Shown one piece after another: positions 6,396-7,980 of a stretch of 7,980 bases of DNA (positions are counted from its first letter, which is position 1; each line of letters opens with the position of its first letter). The DNA comes from Gammaproteobacteria bacterium (GTDB lineage: Bacteria; Pseudomonadota; Gammaproteobacteria; SZUA-229), in assembly GCA_013138755.1 (NCBI GenBank), contig WTCC01000185.1, positions 1 to 7,980 of the forward strand, read 5' to 3'. The translations under genes were made by a program, and so were the position numbers. The notes under the pieces are model-generated. The model worked only from the letters and a program-made list of their open reading frames with translations. It was not told the DNA's origin and did no database searches.

Positions 6396-7451
6396 CTAGT
6401 TATCGACGCTAGGCTTTTGTATACCCATTGCTTTCAGTGCATCGTCCGAGTATTCAAATGAATCTGAATATATCTGTGTTTCCGGTAAGCCTCTTTCATA
6501 AAAAGCATCCATGCCCGCCTTAACCATAGGCGGTGGTCCGCTAAGGTAAACGTCAAATCCAGACAGGTCAGGATAATGAGATACAACACTCTCATGGATA
6601 AAACCCGTTTCACCCTGCCAGTCATCTTCATCCAGAGGGTCAGAGAGCACCGCTGTATATTTCAGCTTAGGATTCTGTTTTAACCACTGCTGTACCATAT
6701 CGTCCATGTATAGGTCACGTTTCGCACGCACACCGCAAAATAGATGTATCGGTCGATCCAATCCTGTATAAAAAGCATGCTGTAACATGCCTTTTAATGG
6801 CGCAAACCCTGTACCGCCACCGATAAGAATAATAGGTCTATCACTATCCTCACGTAAAAAATAACTTCCTAATGGACCTTCTATACGCATCAAGGTTTTT
6901 TCTTTAAGACCGTCAAAAACAAAATCTCCAAAGTGGCCATCAGGAACATGACGAATATGTAACTCGATATAAGCATCATCATGTGGCGCACTGGCTATCG
7001 AAAAAGCTCGCCGCTTACCATCTTTAAGTAAAAACTCCAGATACTGCCCCGCTAAGAACTGTAATCTTTCTGTTTCCGGTAATTTCAAGCGCAACTGCAT
7101 AACGTCATGGCTTAGCAGCTGCATTTTTTCCACCCTACACGGTAGGGTTTTAATCTCAAGATCTGCACTTTTCGTTATCTCACGCACCTTTATCTCTAGA
7201 TCAGTTGTCGCACAGGCCTGACAAAACAGTGTTTTCCCTGCTTCAAACTCTTTTTTAGCCGATGCACGTAATGCGTCTGTATCGTAATCTGTCTGTCCAG
7301 AAAGGACTTCACCTGAACATTTTCCGCATGCACCATTACGACAGCCATAAGGTAAACCAATCCCTTGTCTTAAAGCCGCTTCAAGGACCGTTTCATCTTT
7401 TTCAGAAAAAAACTCATGCCCACTAGCCGGCACAATAATTTTAAAACTCAT
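6396..7451 (-). CDS. 2Fe-2S ferredoxin / FAD / NAD(P)H oxidoreductase
   Basis: This is a single-chain electron-transfer flavoprotein of 351 residues, of the type often labelled CDP-6-deoxy-3,4-glucoseen reductase-like. The N-terminal plant-type ferredoxin domain binds 2Fe-2S through Cys37, Cys42 and Cys45 (YGCRNGACGKC) and Cys77. The FAD domain shows RRAFSIAS (147-154, the RxYS-like flavin motif) and EGPLGSYF (191-198). The nucleotide domain has GGGTGFAPLK (211-220) and YLSGPPPMV (302-310). It would pass electrons from NAD(P)H through FAD and the cluster to a partner. I choose the ATG at 7451, which gives the family-like MSFKIIVPASG start with a GAG about 9 bases upstream. The frame is open up to an ATG at 7550, but those extra 33 residues do not resemble this family and would consume the divergent promoter region. 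The downstream MOSC protein is a candidate acceptor. Confidence 0.9.
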   Translation of the reverse strand: MSFKIIVPASGHEFFSEKDETVLEAALRQGIGLPYGCRNGACGKCSGEVLSGQTDYDTDALRASAKKEFEAGKTLFCQACATTDLEIKVREITKSADLEIKTLPCRVEKMQLLSHDVMQLRLKLPETERLQFLAGQYLEFLLKDGKRRAFSIASAPHDDAYIELHIRHVPDGHFGDFVFDGLKEKTLMRIEGPLGSYFLREDSDRPIILIGGGTGFAPLKGMLQHAFYTGLDRPIHLFCGVRAKRDLYMDDMVQQWLKQNPKLKYTAVLSDPLDEDDWQGETGFIHESVVSHYPDLSGFDVYLSGPPPMVKAGMDAFYERGLPETQIYSDSFEYSDDALKAMGIQKPSVDN

Positions 7452-7474
7452 GTAAAATAACTCAGGTTGATGTA

Positions 7475-7492
7475 TTACTATAATCATAGTAA
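7475..7492. promoter_or_regulatory. Near-perfect palindrome overlapping a -10-like element
   Basis: TTACTAT-AATC-ATAGTAA has exact 7-base arms around 4 bases. It contains TATAAT (7479-7484) on the plus strand and TATGAT (7483-7488) on the minus strand, so a protein bound here could control both the reductase and the glutaredoxin. Neither hexamer has a convincing -35 partner. It is not an FNR box, which would be TTGAT-N4-ATCAA. Confidence 0.4.
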
Positions 7493-7494
7493 CG

Positions 7495-7539
7495 CTTAAG
7501 ATAAATAAGTGGATATTTTCTCTTATTTTTATCTTAAAG
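7495..7539. repeat. Long imperfect AT-rich inverted repeat in the divergent spacer
   Basis: Bases 7496-7509 pair with 7522-7537 over 14 base pairs, broken only by a two-base bulge (7529-7530). One more pair (7495 with 7539) is possible past a one-base bulge, and the loop is 12 bases. Depending on the transcription start, it could fold in the 5' leader of either the glutaredoxin or the reductase mRNA, or act as a protein site in DNA. Its AT-richness makes a chance origin possible, but 14 paired bases is notable. Confidence 0.4.
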
Positions 7540-7571
7540 GAAAACCACATTTTATAGGTGTATAAAGGGTC

Positions 7572-7826
7572 ATGGCACGAGTAAAGGTATACAGCACTGG
7601 TATTTGTCCTGTCTGCGACAAAACAAAAACATTATTATCAAAATGGGGGATAGCCTACGATGAAGTCCGTGTCGATCAGGACCAGACAGGTTTACGTGAG
7701 TTTTCACAGATTACAAACGGCGCTCGCACTGTTCCTCAGATCACCATCGATGGAAAATGGATAGGCAGTTTCTCTGAATTAACCGAATTACACATGGAAG
7801 ACGGTCTCGACGAACTGATGCAGTAA
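7572..7826 (+). CDS. Small dithiol glutaredoxin with CPVC active site
   Basis: This 84-residue protein is a complete monodomain glutaredoxin, which reduces protein disulfides or mixed disulfides with glutathione in the cytosol. The redox motif is CPVC (Cys12-Pro-Val-Cys15) rather than the usual CPYC. TVPQI (53-57) carries the cis-proline Pro55 of the thioredoxin fold. The C-terminal glutathione-binding region reads IGSFSEL (64-70) where classic GrxC proteins have IGG-D-L, so one glycine is replaced. An in-frame TAA at 7563-7565 fixes the ATG. An AAGGG lies only two bases from it and an AGGTG eleven bases away, so initiation may be modest. It is divergent from the 2Fe-2S reductase and followed after 38 bases by a small membrane protein gene. 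It could serve as a redox partner of its neighbours, but this is not shown. Confidence 0.9.
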   Translation: MARVKVYSTGICPVCDKTKTLLSKWGIAYDEVRVDQDQTGLREFSQITNGARTVPQITIDGKWIGSFSELTELHMEDGLDELMQ

Positions 7827-7853
7827 AAACAATTAACCAAAAGACCAAATTTT

Positions 7854-7859
7854 AAGGAG
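7854..7859 (+). promoter_or_regulatory. Strong Shine-Dalgarno site
   Basis: AAGGAG lies 5 bases before the ATG at 7865. It is the best ribosome binding site in the window, much stronger than that of the glutaredoxin upstream. It decides the start of the partial gene at the right edge. Confidence 0.8.
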
Positions 7860-7864
7860 TTATT

Positions 7865-7980
7865 ATGAGCACAAAAGACAATAAAAAAATGCCACTATGG
7901 GTACTATTGGCATTTTCCAGTATTACCAAACGCAAACACGCCATCATCCTTATATGGGCAAGCATAATTTTTACCGCCTA
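7865..7980 (+). CDS. Small putative membrane protein, N-terminal part (cut by window edge)
   Basis: The gene begins at an ATG behind a strong AAGGAG and stays open for 38 codons to the right edge. The sequence starts MSTKDNKKMPLWVLLAFSSI and continues TKRKHAIILIWASIIFTA. A short charged head is followed by an amphipathic segment (MPLWVLLAFSSI, 9-20), a basic TKRKH and a hydrophobic stretch from residue 26 on (IILIWASIIFTA) that looks like the first membrane helix, with the basic residues probably cytoplasmic. I do not recognise a function. It follows the glutaredoxin by 38 bases with no terminator visible, so the two are probably co-transcribed. Its full length and number of helices cannot be judged here. 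Confidence 0.7.
   Translation, partial: MSTKDNKKMPLWVLLAFSSITKRKHAIILIWASIIFTA

Noticed and set aside
7467..7492. FNR/Anr box in the spacer before the glutaredoxin
   Set aside because: TTGAT is present at 7467-7471, but the matching ATCAA half-site at the correct spacing is not.

Overview
This window looks like chromosomal DNA from a gammaproteobacterium of moderate GC content. The main evidence is the backbone argH <- | -> algZ (fimS) - algR - hemD - hemY. This is the arrangement known from Pseudomonas and relatives, where argH is divergent from algZ-algR-hemC-hemD-hemX-hemY. I cannot name the genus. The proteins have diverged clearly from the Pseudomonas versions, and the DNA is more AT-rich.

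Layout. Minus strand, 1-284: the 5' part of an AraC-family regulator that runs off the left edge. It lies just downstream of argH (334-1734, argininosuccinate lyase, last step of arginine synthesis). A 160-bp divergent spacer with operator- and promoter-like sequence separates argH from the plus-strand algZ-algR pair (LytS-type membrane sensor kinase and LytTR response regulator, overlapping ORFs). HemD (uroporphyrinogen-III synthase) and HemY (two membrane helices plus a TPR-like region) follow. The genes normally found between them, hemC and hemX, are absent: algR abuts hemD, and hemD is followed directly by hemY.

From 5885 the orientation changes. A small MOSC-domain protein and a ferredoxin-type flavin reductase form a minus-strand pair separated by 16 bp, reductase first, convergent with hemY. 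The reductase has 2Fe-2S, FAD and NAD(P) domains. MOSC proteins are sulfur or molybdenum-cofactor proteins that need electrons, so the pair could be a split MOSC/reductase electron-transfer system; this is inference. Divergent from it, across a 120-bp spacer with two inverted repeats, lies a small CPVC glutaredoxin, followed by the start of a small membrane protein cut by the right edge.

I see no rRNA, tRNA, CRISPR array, insertion sequence or phage gene. No stretch over 300 bases lacks a gene. The points most worth a second look are the trimmed hem cluster, the MOSC/reductase pair with its TTG start, and the structured spacer at 7452-7571.
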